Shown here: positions 51,112-60,298 of the stretch, one piece after another
Numbering within the stretch: position 1 is the first letter of the stretch
Layout: each line of letters opens with the position of its first letter
Origin: SG8-41 sp963802355
GTDB lineage: Bacteria; Pseudomonadota; Gammaproteobacteria; Burkholderiales; SG8-41
Direction: 5' to 3'
Assembly (NCBI GenBank): GCA_963802355.1
Contig: CAWDIV010000019.1
Location: forward strand, 310,001-374,000
Length of the DNA stretch: 64,000 nucleotides
Program-made: the position numbers and the translations under genes
Notes under the pieces: generated by a model
Seen by the model: the letters and a program-made list of their open reading frames with translations, nothing else
What the model was told of the DNA's origin: nothing
Databases searched by the model: none

Positions 51112-52047
51112 TTTGTCCGACACTGCGTCGGACTTCAGGATGTCCATCCCCGCCTGCAGGCAACGCTCGATCCGCGCTTTTTCCTTCGCTACCGACTCAT
51201 CAGTCCATTCCCAGAAACCGCGCTTGGATTTCATGCCGATGTGTCCCTTACCCACCATCTCTTTCAGCAACGGCGGAGGCACCTGCTCGTTGTACAGGTG
51301 CGGATAGACCGACGTGCCCGCGAAGAAATTGGTGTCCCAGCCCGACATCTCCTTCTGCAGGAAGGGGCCGCAAGCGATGAAGCGGAAGCCGAACCCGTAG
51401 CGCACTGCCGTATCGATACCTTCCGGCGTCGTTACGCCGTTTGCGACCAGGTAAAGCGCCTCGCGCATCAGTGCATGCTGTAACCGGTTGCCGACAAAGC
51501 CGGGGACATCCTTGGTTACGTGGATGGGCGCTTTGTCGAGATCGTGCATGAGCTTCATCAACTGCTCCGCGATCTTCGGATCGGTCGACTCTGCGCTGAT
51601 CACCTCAACGAGCGGCACCAGATGCGCCGGCATGAAGAAATGCAGCCCTACGACGCGCGAGCGCGTCTTCAGATGCTTGCCGATGTCGCCGATGGGAAAA
51701 GTGGAGGTGTTGCTGGCGAGCGGGATCTCCGGCCGGGCAAGACGTTCCAGCTCGGCGAAAAGTTTGTGCTTGAGCGGCAGGTCCTCGGTGGCCGCCTCGA
51801 CCACGAGGTCCACGTCCTTCCAGGGGATGGCCCCCAGATCGGCGTGCGTGATGACATTGCCGGCGTTCGCTTCCGGCGCGCCCAGCTTCTTGAGACCGGT
51901 GGCGATCCGTGCCGGCAGCGCGTCACGCGTTTTCTGCGACGGGCTCATCACGTGAACGTTCCAGCCGCCGCATGCGAAGAGGATGGCGATGTCGCCGCCC
52001 ATCACGCCGCCGCCGATGATGAGCACTCCCGATTGCTTCTTTGCCAT
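51106..52047 (-). CDS. 3-hydroxyacyl-CoA dehydrogenase family protein
   Basis: A 313-residue NAD-dependent enzyme. The Rossmann motif is GVLIIGGGVMGGDIAILFAC, the catalytic region is SRVVGLHFFMPAHLVPLVEV with His, and the second half carries VTKDVPGFVGNRLQHALMRE. It oxidises 3-hydroxyacyl-CoA or a related 3-hydroxyacid. ATG 52047 was chosen because MAKKQSGVLIIGGG starts the fold; the longer frame is upstream filler. It is divergent from the M14 peptidase gene. Confidence 0.92.
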   Translation of the reverse strand: MAKKQSGVLIIGGGVMGGDIAILFACGGWNVHVMSPSQKTRDALPARIATGLKKLGAPEANAGNVITHADLGAIPWKDVDLVVEAATEDLPLKHKLFAELERLARPEIPLASNTSTFPIGDIGKHLKTRSRVVGLHFFMPAHLVPLVEVISAESTDPKIAEQLMKLMHDLDKAPIHVTKDVPGFVGNRLQHALMREALYLVANGVTTPEGIDTAVRYGFGFRFIACGPFLQKEMSGWDTNFFAGTSVYPHLYNEQVPPPLLKEMVGKGHIGMKSKRGFWEWTDESVAKEKARIERCLQAGMDILKSDAVSDKG

Positions 52048-52141
52048 GTGCAAGACCCCGAGGATTGGTCCTTCAATGAACTGGAGACCGACCAGCGCAT
52101 TATAGCCACCGCCGTGGTTAAATAAGCCCAGGCCCGCAATC

Positions 52142-53845
52142 ATGACTTCGATGAAAGCCGGCGTCAGGGTCTCACGATGGCTCGGTGCCGCTTTGCTCGC
52201 GGCTGCCGTGCTGGCGCCGGTGCCGCTGCGCGCACAGTTCGATGCCGCGCGCGTCTACCAGCAAAGCGAAGCGGTCCGGAGCCGCTACCCTGATCCTCCC
52301 GTGCGCTACGACACCCCGGGGTTCGCGCCGGGCAGATCCGACTTCACGTCGCACGAAGAGATGATGGATTTCATCTCGAATCTGCAACGGCGGGCCGAAA
52401 ACGTGCACGTTCGTATTGCCGGCCAGTCGCAGGAAGGCAGGGCGATACCCGCCCTGGTGTTCAGCAATACCCGGGCAAGCGCCGCGGCCGACCTGTTGCG
52501 GCTCAATCGCCCGTTGGTGCTCCTCGTCGGCCTCCAGCACGGCAACGAGCCCGCGGGCGGCGAGGCGATGCTGGCTCTAGCGAGGGAACTGGCATCGGGA
52601 ACGCTCAAGGCGCTCCTCGATCGCATCACCGTCGTGCTCGTGCCGCGGGCGAATCCCGACGGCGCGCATTACTTCACCCGTTCCCCCTACGGCAATACCG
52701 ACATCAACCGGGACCACGTCAAGGTGGATCTGCCCGAAACCGCGGCGTTGCACCGCCTGGTCGACGAGTTCCAGCCCCACGTATTCGCCGACGCGCACGA
52801 GTTCAGCGTCGCCACGCGCTGGATCGAGAAATTCGGCATGTTGCAGTCGTACGATTTCACGGTCCTGTACGCGACCAATCCCAACGTGCCGCGGCGGCTT
52901 ACGGAACTCGCGGACCAGCTCTATCTGCGCGACATGAGGCGTGCGGTGGAGCGGGCGGGGTATACGTACTTCTGGTACCACACGACTTCCTACGACCTGA
53001 AGGACAAACGCGTCGCGATGGGCGGGACCACTCCAGATATCGGCCGCAACTTCGCAGGGCTGCAGAATGCCGTCTCGTTCCTGGTCGAAACACGGGGCGT
53101 GGGCATCGGCAGGGACAGCTATGCGCGGCGAGTGCACAACCACGTCGTCGCGATGTCGAGCCTGCTCACCACGTCGGCCGAAAACGCGCAGCAACTCATG
53201 AAGACGGTGCAGGAAGTGCGCGCGGACATCGTGCGGCGGGGGCGGAACCCCGCGGCGGCGGACACGGTTGCGGTAACGGTAAAGCAGCCGTCGCGCCCGC
53301 AGAAGCTCACCATGATCGAACCACAAAGCGCGGAGCTGCGGGAAATCGAGGTCGAGTGGTCGGACTCGCTCGCGGCCGAACCGGATCTCGTGCGCAGCCG
53401 CCCCTACGCCTACCTCATGCCGCCGCAGTTTCACGACGTTGCGCGGCGGCTGGCGATCTCCGGCATCGAGGTGCGCCGGTTGCGGCGGCCCGTGACGCTG
53501 GAAGTAGAGAGTTACGAGGTGACCGAACGGCAGGTGAGCGCGACCTATGTCGAGGGACGCATGACGAGCCGGGTAACGACCGAGGTGGCGACGAAGAGCA
53601 AAGCGTTTCCGGCCGGCAGTTACGTCTACCTGATGGGCCAGCCGAACGCCAACGTGATTGCCGTGGCGCTCGAGCCGGAAGCCCCCAGTAGCTTCATCTC
53701 CTTCGGTTATGTGCCCGTCGACAGGAAAGGCTCGCCGTCCACGATCGCGGCACCCAGCGAGGTGCCGGTGTATCGCCTGATGAAACCGGTCGAGCTCGAA
53801 TTGCAGGCCGGCGCAGTCGCGCCGTTACGAGCTATCAGCGATTAG
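52142..53845 (+). CDS. Exported M14-family zinc carboxypeptidase
   Basis: A 567-residue protein with signal peptide MKAGVRVSRWLGAALLAAAV to about residue 31. The zinc ligands H-x-x-E are in LVGLQHGNEPAGGEAM and a third His in HVFADAHEFSVATRWIEKFG; the catalytic Glu is in VSFLVETRGVGIGRDSYAR. The last ~200 residues form an additional beta-rich domain. It probably trims C-terminal residues of peptides or modified amino acids in the periplasm. ATG 52142 or 52151 could be used. It is alone and divergent from the dehydrogenase. Confidence 0.88.
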   Translation: MTSMKAGVRVSRWLGAALLAAAVLAPVPLRAQFDAARVYQQSEAVRSRYPDPPVRYDTPGFAPGRSDFTSHEEMMDFISNLQRRAENVHVRIAGQSQEGRAIPALVFSNTRASAAADLLRLNRPLVLLVGLQHGNEPAGGEAMLALARELASGTLKALLDRITVVLVPRANPDGAHYFTRSPYGNTDINRDHVKVDLPETAALHRLVDEFQPHVFADAHEFSVATRWIEKFGMLQSYDFTVLYATNPNVPRRLTELADQLYLRDMRRAVERAGYTYFWYHTTSYDLKDKRVAMGGTTPDIGRNFAGLQNAVSFLVETRGVGIGRDSYARRVHNHVVAMSSLLTTSAENAQQLMKTVQEVRADIVRRGRNPAAADTVAVTVKQPSRPQKLTMIEPQSAELREIEVEWSDSLAAEPDLVRSRPYAYLMPPQFHDVARRLAISGIEVRRLRRPVTLEVESYEVTERQVSATYVEGRMTSRVTTEVATKSKAFPAGSYVYLMGQPNANVIAVALEPEAPSSFISFGYVPVDRKGSPSTIAAPSEVPVYRLMKPVELELQAGAVAPLRAISD

Positions 53846-53891
53846 CTATCGGCTTTTAGCCAAGCGCTAACGGCTGATCGCTAACAGCTGA

Positions 53892-54743
53892 TTACTTGCT
53901 GCGCGTCGCCGACCACTTCGCCTCGCTGCCGGCGTTCTTGACCGTGCCTTCCATGGTGTTGTCGTTGACGCGCCCGCTGAACTCGCGCCGGCCTGCCGAG
54001 TCTACGACCGCGAACGTGATGCGATCGCCGTTCAACTTCACGTCACGCAGCTGCCCCGCGTTGTCGTCGAGCCGCACCACTCCCTCCACCTGCTGGTACT
54101 TCTGGCGCAGCGTCAGCTCGTATTTCTGCGGTCCGCCGCCGGAACCGTTCCAGCGCCAGGTGCCTTCGACCTGCGCCGGAACGATCCACAGGTACGCCGT
54201 GCGCCCATCGGCGCTGTCGGTCTGGTCGGCCTGCCAGTCGTCCATGCTGAAGGCGTGGGAAACGACCCGCGTGCCCGGCTTCATCTTGAGTATCGTGGGG
54301 CGCAGCTTCACGTTGAGGGAGGGCAGAAGATAGAGCGTCAACACCGTCGCCTGGCTGAAATCGGTCTCGAAGATGTCGCCGCGCATGAACTGGGCGCGGC
54401 TCGCGACGCCTTCCTTCTCGGCGTTGCGCTTGGAGAGATCCACCATTTCCTGGTTGTACTCGATGCCGAGCGCCTTGATCCCGCGCTTGGCAGCGGTGAT
54501 CACCGTGCGGCCGTCGCCCGAGCCGAGATCGATGACGTAATCTTTGGGCGTCGCCTTGGCCATATCGAGCATGCGTTCGACCAGCGACTGAGGGGTGGGG
54601 ACCCAGATGACGTCCTTGCCTTCCTGCCCGACCTGCGGTGCGTATTCCTTGCTCGCCTGCGCGTGAGCGGCGCCGGGAAGGGCGGCGGAAACCAGGCCGA
54701 GCAAGGCGATGAATAGTGCGGCGTCCAGCCGTAAGCGTTGCAT
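53892..54743 (-). CDS. Methyltransferase-fold protein with a signal peptide
   Basis: A 283-residue protein with a convincing N-terminal signal peptide (QRLRLDAALFIALLGLVSAALPGAAHA) followed by a class I SAM-binding domain: PKDYVIDLGSGDGRTVITAAKRG (motif I), GIEYNQEMVDLSKRNAE (acidic loop), GDIFETDFSQATVLTLYLLP, then a beta-rich extension to the end. An exported methyltransferase fold is unusual because SAM is cytosolic. GGAG lies 6 bases before ATG 54743; ATG 54749 is an alternative. It could act before export or bind another ligand. Confidence 0.85.
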   Translation of the reverse strand: MQRLRLDAALFIALLGLVSAALPGAAHAQASKEYAPQVGQEGKDVIWVPTPQSLVERMLDMAKATPKDYVIDLGSGDGRTVITAAKRGIKALGIEYNQEMVDLSKRNAEKEGVASRAQFMRGDIFETDFSQATVLTLYLLPSLNVKLRPTILKMKPGTRVVSHAFSMDDWQADQTDSADGRTAYLWIVPAQVEGTWRWNGSGGGPQKYELTLRQKYQQVEGVVRLDDNAGQLRDVKLNGDRITFAVVDSAGRREFSGRVNDNTMEGTVKNAGSEAKWSATRSK

Positions 54744-54887
54744 GAGCATCTCCGTAATCAAGTGAGTGTCGAGACCCGAGGGGCGTTAGTTTACAGTAGC
54801 CGTAAGGTGAATATTCCGAGCGTTCCACATGTGGGCGAGCCTGCCTTACACCAGCCTTACACCAGTGGCGAGGAGTCCGGTCCGTCG

Positions 54888-56102
54888 TCACGGCTTCGTG
54901 ATCCGCCCGTCCAGCGTGGCGCCGCTCGCGATCATTCGTGCTATTTCAGCCTCAGCGCAACCCGCTTCGCGCAGGATGTCTACGCTGTGCTCCCCGAGCT
55001 TGGGCGCGGGACTCCACTCGCGGCGCACGCCTGAGGACCACTTGTTCGGCAGCCGCATGTTGCGTGTCTTGCCCTCGGTCGGATGGTCCCTCAGCTCGAA
55101 GAACCCGATGTCCTTGAGATGCGGGTCCTCCAGCACGCTGTCGAGCGTGTGATAAGGCATTGCCGGCACGTCAGCGCGGTCGAGAATCTCCAGCCACTCC
55201 GCAGTCGCCCTGGCCTTCATCGCCTCGAAGCGAACTTGAAAAAAATCCTTCACGTTGGCAAAGCGCGCCGGCACCGTGGAGAACCGCGGATCGGTCTTCA
55301 GTTCCGGCCGGCCGATGGCATCGAAGAAAGCAAAGACCTGGTCGTTGGTGTTGGCCGAAAGGCAGATCCAGCCGTCTTTCGTGGGGGTGGGCTTCCCGAG
55401 CGGATCGATCAGGCGCGGATCGCCGGTTTCCCCGAGCGGCGGCACGAACGTCTTCAGGTACATGTGCTCTTCGAGCACGAACTTGACCATGTTCTCGAAC
55501 ATCGGTATCTCGATGGCGCAGCCCTCGCCGGTCCGCGCGCGCCCGTAGAGCGCCATCGCGATCATCTGCACCGCGATCAGGCCCGTGACCTTGTCCGCCA
55601 CCACCATGGGCACGAAGCGCGGCTCGCCCATTGCCCGGTGGTTGAGCGCGGCCATGCCGCCGGAGCCCTGGATGATCGTATCGTAAGCGGGCTTGTCGCG
55701 GTAGCGCCCGTCCTGGCCAAAGCCGAACATGCCGCAGTAGACGATTTTGGGGTTGATTGCGCGCACGTCCTCGTAGGAGAGCTTCATGCGCGCCATCGAC
55801 CGGGGCCGGTTGTTCCAGATCATCACGTCAGCGCGGGCGAGCAGCTTCTTCAGCGCGCCGTGACCGCCAGCCTGCTTGAGGTCGAGCACGATCGAGCGCT
55901 TGTTGCGGTTCAAGTGCAGGAACTTGGCGCCCATGCCAGGCGTCACCGACTTTCCGTTCAGGTTGCGGACGAGATCGCCGGATTTCGACTCGACCTTGAT
56001 CACTTCAGCGCCGTGGTCCGCGAGGATCTGGGTGCACAACGGGCCGACGACGACCGACGTGAGGTCGACTACGCGTACGCCTTCGAGCGGTCCGCCAGAC
56101 AT
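54888..56102 (-). CDS. CaiB/BaiF family CoA-transferase (class III)
   Basis: A 404-residue CoA-transferase. Signature segments are VRVVDLTSVVVGPLCTQILA, GAEVIKVESKSGDLVRNL and the catalytic Asp in DKPAYDTIIQGSGGMAALN; the C-terminal half has the DVPAMPYHTLDSVLEDPHLK region. These enzymes move CoA between carboxylic acids and start the breakdown of unusual acids. It lies in a minus-strand block with a FAS1/MaoC-like dehydratase and other acid-degradation genes. Confidence 0.94.
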   Translation of the reverse strand: MSGGPLEGVRVVDLTSVVVGPLCTQILADHGAEVIKVESKSGDLVRNLNGKSVTPGMGAKFLHLNRNKRSIVLDLKQAGGHGALKKLLARADVMIWNNRPRSMARMKLSYEDVRAINPKIVYCGMFGFGQDGRYRDKPAYDTIIQGSGGMAALNHRAMGEPRFVPMVVADKVTGLIAVQMIAMALYGRARTGEGCAIEIPMFENMVKFVLEEHMYLKTFVPPLGETGDPRLIDPLGKPTPTKDGWICLSANTNDQVFAFFDAIGRPELKTDPRFSTVPARFANVKDFFQVRFEAMKARATAEWLEILDRADVPAMPYHTLDSVLEDPHLKDIGFFELRDHPTEGKTRNMRLPNKWSSGVRREWSPAPKLGEHSVDILREAGCAEAEIARMIASGATLDGRITKP

Positions 56103-56248
56103 TTACGCCTACGGCTTGGTGATGGGTGATGGGTGATGAGTGATGAGCGCAGTCCACATCACGGCTTTCCTCCCGCCGACGCGGTCTATTCTTCGCGGAA
56201 CGTGCTGCTCGCGATGCCTGATCCTTTTATGACGCGATGCACGTCGCG

Positions 56249-57100
56249 TCATCGGAATTCGGCGTCGGCGGAGAGCGCGAGAGCGCCGGTGTCGTCGGCC
56301 GCCCAGAGCTTTGCTTTCTTTCCGTCCGCGGCGGGTTCCCCGCCGAAGGTGATCGGCCGGTTCACGAACAGCGGCCGCACGTTGCGCGAGACGATATGGC
56401 GGATCGGGCCGGCAGCACGTGCGCGCGCGAGCTCGTAGACCAGCAGCGTGGTCAGTCCGCCGTTCATCACCAGGCTGGGATAACCCTCCGTCTTGGTCAC
56501 ATACGGATGGTCGTAGTGAATGCGGTGACCGTTGAATGTGACCGCCGAGTAGCGAAACAGCATTACGGGATCGGGGGTGACGGTCCTGCTCCACGTTGCC
56601 TTCGCTGGCGCGGGCTGCGGCGGAGGCGGGGCCGCGCCGGCCTCGGGCTCGGCGCGGTAGACGATGTCCTGCTCCTCGCTGACCGCGAGGCCGCGCGGGC
56701 CCGAGATGTCGGTCTGGACGGTGACGAACACCATTTGTCCGCTGCGTCCGGTCTTGGAAGTGACGTCCTTGATCGTCGACTCGCGGCGCACCTCGTCGCC
56801 GACGCGCAGGCCTTCATGGAACGTCGTGCGCTTGCCCGCGAACATGCGCCGCGGCAGTGGGACCGGCGGTAGAAAGTCTCCGCGCGCGGGATGCCCGTCG
56901 GGACCGACCTGCGCCTGACGCACGATGCGCGGAAAGAAGATCGTGTACCAGCCGATGGGCAGCGGATCACCCATCTTCGGCATCGGGTAGTCGAGGTCGA
57001 GCGTCGCGGCGAGACGGTGCACGGCGGGCACCGTGACGTAATCGACGTCGGCTTCGCGCTCGCCGATCCATTTCTTCAATTGTTCGAGGTCAGCGCTCAT
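56249..57100 (-). CDS. FAS1-like/MaoC-type hot-dog dehydratase
   Basis: A 283-residue protein with two hot-dog domains. The N-terminal half (VPAVHRLAATLDLDYPMPK, RMFAGKRTTFHEGLRVGDEV) is the FAS1-like dehydratase domain. The C-terminal half carries the hydratase-2-type motif FRYSAVTFNGHRIHYDHPYV with the Asp and His that activate water, then GYPSLVMNGGLTTLLVYELA. The family includes mesaconyl-C4-CoA and itaconyl-CoA hydratases; adjacency to a CoA-transferase supports a C4-C5 dicarboxylic-acyl-CoA hydratase, but this is inference. Confidence 0.87.
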   Translation of the reverse strand: MSADLEQLKKWIGEREADVDYVTVPAVHRLAATLDLDYPMPKMGDPLPIGWYTIFFPRIVRQAQVGPDGHPARGDFLPPVPLPRRMFAGKRTTFHEGLRVGDEVRRESTIKDVTSKTGRSGQMVFVTVQTDISGPRGLAVSEEQDIVYRAEPEAGAAPPPPQPAPAKATWSRTVTPDPVMLFRYSAVTFNGHRIHYDHPYVTKTEGYPSLVMNGGLTTLLVYELARARAAGPIRHIVSRNVRPLFVNRPITFGGEPAADGKKAKLWAADDTGALALSADAEFR

Positions 57101-57187
57101 GGCAAAAGCCTGTGTAAGTTCACGCGGGATGGTGATTGTAACGCGCCCCCGCGCGCATCAGACCTCATCCTGTAGATCCTGTCTTAT

Positions 57188-58177
57188 TTAATCTGCGCGG
57201 GCACCGGAGCGTTTGACGACGTCGCGCCATTTGACGAGCTCTTGCTTGAGATAGAAGGTGAATTCGTCCGGCGTGCTGCCGACCGGTTCCGCGCCGTCGA
57301 ACTTCAGGCGCTCCCTCACATCCGGCAGGGAGAGCGCCTTAACCGCTTCCTTGTGCAGCCTCGAGATCGTTGCTCGCGGCGTCCCGGCCGGCACTACGAG
57401 CGCCGTCCACGACGTAGCCTCGGCGGCAGCATGCCCGGCTTCGGCCACGGTGGGCACGTCGGGTAGCGCCGCCGAGCGTCTGGCCGTAGTCACCGCCAGC
57501 GGCCGCAGCTTCTGGGTCCGTAGATGAGGGACGGTGGAGGGGATGCCGTTGAAGCACACTTGCACGTGACCTCCCAGCACTTCCGTCAGTCCCGCCGTGC
57601 CGCCCCGATAGGGGATGTGGACCACCTCCGTGCCGGTGACGCTCTTGAACAGCTCCATCGTGAGATGCGATCCCGTGCCGCTTCCTGCCGACGCATAGTT
57701 CATCGCGCCTGGTTTCGCCTTTGCCAGCGCCACGAATTCACGCACCGATTGCGCCGGGACCGCCGGATGGACGACGAGCACGTACGCCGAGGCAGCAAGC
57801 TGCGTGACGGCCGCGAAATCCCGCAGCGGATCGTAGGCGAGCTTCTTATAGAGGTGAGGGCTGATAGCCAGGTTGCCGATGGTGCCCATCAGCAAGGTGT
57901 AGCCGTCCGCCGGGGAACGGGCCACCATTTCGGTGCCCACGATGCCGCCGGACCCCGGCCGGTTGTCCACGACGATCTGCTCGCCCAGCGCCTCGCTCAT
58001 CTTCTGTGCGATCGAGCGCGCCACGAGGTCGGTCGTGCCGCCGTAGCCATTCGGCACGATGAAGCGGATGGGTCTCGTCGGATACGCGTCAGCGAGGCAG
58101 GCGCACGAGACGATCAGGCTGGCACCGAGTGGTACCGCTAGTGCGGGAAAGTCGAATGAGAGCCGCGCGAGATGCAT
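57188..58177 (-). CDS. Bug/TctC-family periplasmic solute receptor
   Basis: A 329-residue receptor: signal peptide (FPALAVPLGASLIVSCACLA), then YPTRPIRFIVPNGYGGTTDL, VVDNRPGSGGIVGTEMVARS, PADGYTLLMGTIGNLAISP, and the usual end KWRDVVKRSGARAD. The gene lies in the catabolic block with the dehydratase, CoA-transferase and MmgE/PrpD genes on the same strand, so its ligand may be a carboxylic acid that those enzymes degrade. ATG 58177 is preferred over TTG 58186. Confidence 0.92.
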   Translation of the reverse strand: MHLARLSFDFPALAVPLGASLIVSCACLADAYPTRPIRFIVPNGYGGTTDLVARSIAQKMSEALGEQIVVDNRPGSGGIVGTEMVARSPADGYTLLMGTIGNLAISPHLYKKLAYDPLRDFAAVTQLAASAYVLVVHPAVPAQSVREFVALAKAKPGAMNYASAGSGTGSHLTMELFKSVTGTEVVHIPYRGGTAGLTEVLGGHVQVCFNGIPSTVPHLRTQKLRPLAVTTARRSAALPDVPTVAEAGHAAAEATSWTALVVPAGTPRATISRLHKEAVKALSLPDVRERLKFDGAEPVGSTPDEFTFYLKQELVKWRDVVKRSGARAD

Positions 58178-58334
58178 AGGACACAAAACGTTTGAGATTA
58201 TGCGTTCAATCCCGCTGGGCGAACAACAGAACTTTGACAGGATGAACGGGATGAACAGGCAACGCGCCGCGGCGATCTAACTCACACGCTACGCGAATGC
58301 AGCCCAACACGCATCACTCATCACCCATCACTCA

Positions 58335-59717
58335 TCACGCCTTCGCCGATCGGCCTGCGGCGCCGCGGGCGATGTCCATGATGGCGACCACGTCGGACTG
58401 ATGCTCGAGCCGCTCGACCAGCGCGGCGAGCCGCTCCGCGGCCGCGGCTTCCAGCACGCGGCGGCTGCACGAGTAGAACTTGCGCATGCGCTGCTCGCGC
58501 GTGAGCGGCTGCCCGACCCAGCCCGAGAGCTTGTCCACCTTCTTGGAGTGACGCGCGCCGCTCTTTAGCGTGACCGTCACGATCGCGTGCATCCGGTCGA
58601 AATCGGCGGGTATCGCATCGTCCACCCGCAACGTGACGCGCGGCAACAGCGCCTCGACGTCGGGCGCGAAGCGCCGCTCATTGTTGAACGAGTCTATCGT
58701 GATCTCGCCGTCAAGCAGGGCGACGGCCGTCGTGTACTGCACGCTGAACTTCCCGTCGAGGCCGGTCGTGGGCTGCGGGCGGTTCACGTAGTCGAAACGC
58801 GGAAAGACGACCTCGACGCGCTCGATATCCCGGGGATCGAGCCTGTGCTCCTCGCGCAGCGCGAGCGCGGCATCGATCGGGCGGTGCGTGAAGTAGTTGC
58901 TCGGGTGCTTCTTGAAGCCGACACCGGGATCGACCATGCGAAATGGCCGGCCGAATCCCTCCACCAGTAATTCCGGCTGCGCGTTTCCGTTGAGAAACGT
59001 ATCGAAGAATCCGCCTTTGCCGAAAACGTTCACGCTCGCCGTCCAGCCCATCTTCGCCAGCACGGCGCACTCCACGCCCATGCGCGCCGCGTGTCCCGCG
59101 TGCGAGGACTTGGTCATGGAGCCGGTGTTGATGGACAGGCTGCCCGCGCGCGAGCCGGCGAGTCCGAACGCCATCAGCGTCTGCTGCCGGTCAAGGTCGA
59201 GCAACCGCGCCGCTGCCGCCGTCGCGCCGAAAGTGCCGGTGGTCCCCGGCTTGTGGAAGCCCGAACCGGTTTCGAGGCCGGTTGCCGCAAGCCGCAGGCG
59301 CCCTTGCACTTCGAACGCAGCGACGATGGCTTCGATCACGCACGAACCCGGCAGGCGGTGGTGCTCCGCGATAGCGAGGATAGACGGCAGCGTGGGCGAG
59401 GTCGGATGGTTCAGCGGATACCAGGTATTGTCGAAGTCGAGCGCGTGGGCCATCGTGCCGTTCGCGTACGCAGCGTTCTGCATCGAGGTCTTGAAGCCGC
59501 CGGCGATCACCGATGCTTGCGGCGCGCCGCCCATCTCTTTCGCGTATGCGATCGAGACGCGCCCGACACCCAGCGGCTCGGTCGCGCCGGCGAGGATGAC
59601 GGCGAGGCCGTCGAGCGTGACTTGTTTCGCTATCTCCACCGCCTCGGCGGGCAGCGTTTCGTAGCGCACCGCGAGGACGTGATCGACGAGGCGTTCTGTA
59701 AGGGTGGGGTTGGCCAT
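58335..59717 (-). CDS. MmgE/PrpD family protein
   Basis: A 460-residue protein with the family features TLTERLVDHVLAVRYETLPA, NGTMAHALDFDNTWYPLNHP and the middle GTFGATAAAARLLDLDRQQ; the C-terminal half carries the smaller domain (FPRFDYVNRPQPTTGLDGKF SVQYTTAVALLDGE). Members include 2-methylcitrate dehydratase (PrpD), cis-aconitate decarboxylase and iminodisuccinate epimerase. It is probably a hydro-lyase acting on a tricarboxylic or similar acid. Start ATG 59717 with MANPTLTERL; the next minus-strand gene is a Bug receptor. Confidence 0.92.
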   Translation of the reverse strand: MANPTLTERLVDHVLAVRYETLPAEAVEIAKQVTLDGLAVILAGATEPLGVGRVSIAYAKEMGGAPQASVIAGGFKTSMQNAAYANGTMAHALDFDNTWYPLNHPTSPTLPSILAIAEHHRLPGSCVIEAIVAAFEVQGRLRLAATGLETGSGFHKPGTTGTFGATAAAARLLDLDRQQTLMAFGLAGSRAGSLSINTGSMTKSSHAGHAARMGVECAVLAKMGWTASVNVFGKGGFFDTFLNGNAQPELLVEGFGRPFRMVDPGVGFKKHPSNYFTHRPIDAALALREEHRLDPRDIERVEVVFPRFDYVNRPQPTTGLDGKFSVQYTTAVALLDGEITIDSFNNERRFAPDVEALLPRVTLRVDDAIPADFDRMHAIVTVTLKSGARHSKKVDKLSGWVGQPLTREQRMRKFYSCSRRVLEAAAAERLAALVERLEHQSDVVAIMDIARGAAGRSAKA

Positions 59718-59875
59718 GCCCAGACTCAACTACACCATACATCCAAGCGGCCGATATAAACTAGAACCGATTTCATGAATGGCTGATGTTCATTCAACCC
59801 CGCGCAAGGATGAGGAGAAACACATTCTTCGCAAGTAGTCTGTGCCGGACTCAGTCTCTTGCGATCCTCTATCGT

Positions 59876-59961
59876 AAGGGTGTCAGGAACCCTAAACTCT
59901 AAGGTTCCTGACACCCTCGTACGCTCGGTCAAGTCGCAATAACCTATCTATGAATTGACCT
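59876..59961. repeat. Dispersed palindromic repeat, long form (copy 2 of 2)
   Basis: Stem GGGTGTCAGGAACC / GGTTCCTGACACCC at 59878-59891 and 59903-59916 with the same loop as 5656-5694, then the tail with CTCGTACGCT and TATGAATTGACCTCT. The copies differ at only a few positions over ~86 bases. Confidence 0.9.
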
Positions 59962-59990
59962 CTGAAATCCCAATTACTACGCGGCAGATA

Positions 59991-60298
59991 TTAATCCGCT
60001 TTCGCGCCGGATTCCTTGACCGCTCTTCCCCACTTCTCGATTTCCGACTTGATATAGGCCGTGAATTCCGCGCGCGTGCCACCGACCGGGGTAAAAGCGA
60101 GCGTCGCGAGGCGCTCCTTACGTCGGGCTGATTGAGGATGCGCACCATTTCCGCGTTCAGCTTGTCGAGTATGGGCGGCGGGGTCTGCGCCGGCGCCGCG
60201 ATCCCGATCTGGTCTCGCCGGTACTTCTGTTCTGGGATCCATTTGAGGGTTTGATCATCGGCGTACGAGGCGGCGTGCGGGAGCGCATGTCGGATGCC
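59991..60298 (-). pseudogene. 3' fragment of a Bug/TctC receptor gene
   Basis: The minus strand gives ILDKLNAEMVRILNQPDVR, a frame change, then KERLATLAFTPVGGTRAEFT and YIKSEIEKWGRAVKESGAKA D, ending in the usual Bug C-terminus. The break near 60120 fits one missing base, unlike the extra bases seen elsewhere. The first ~230 residues are absent; upstream text (PHAASYADDQTLKWIPEQKY) is not clearly Bug-like. It directly abuts the MetE-like gene. Confidence 0.75.
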
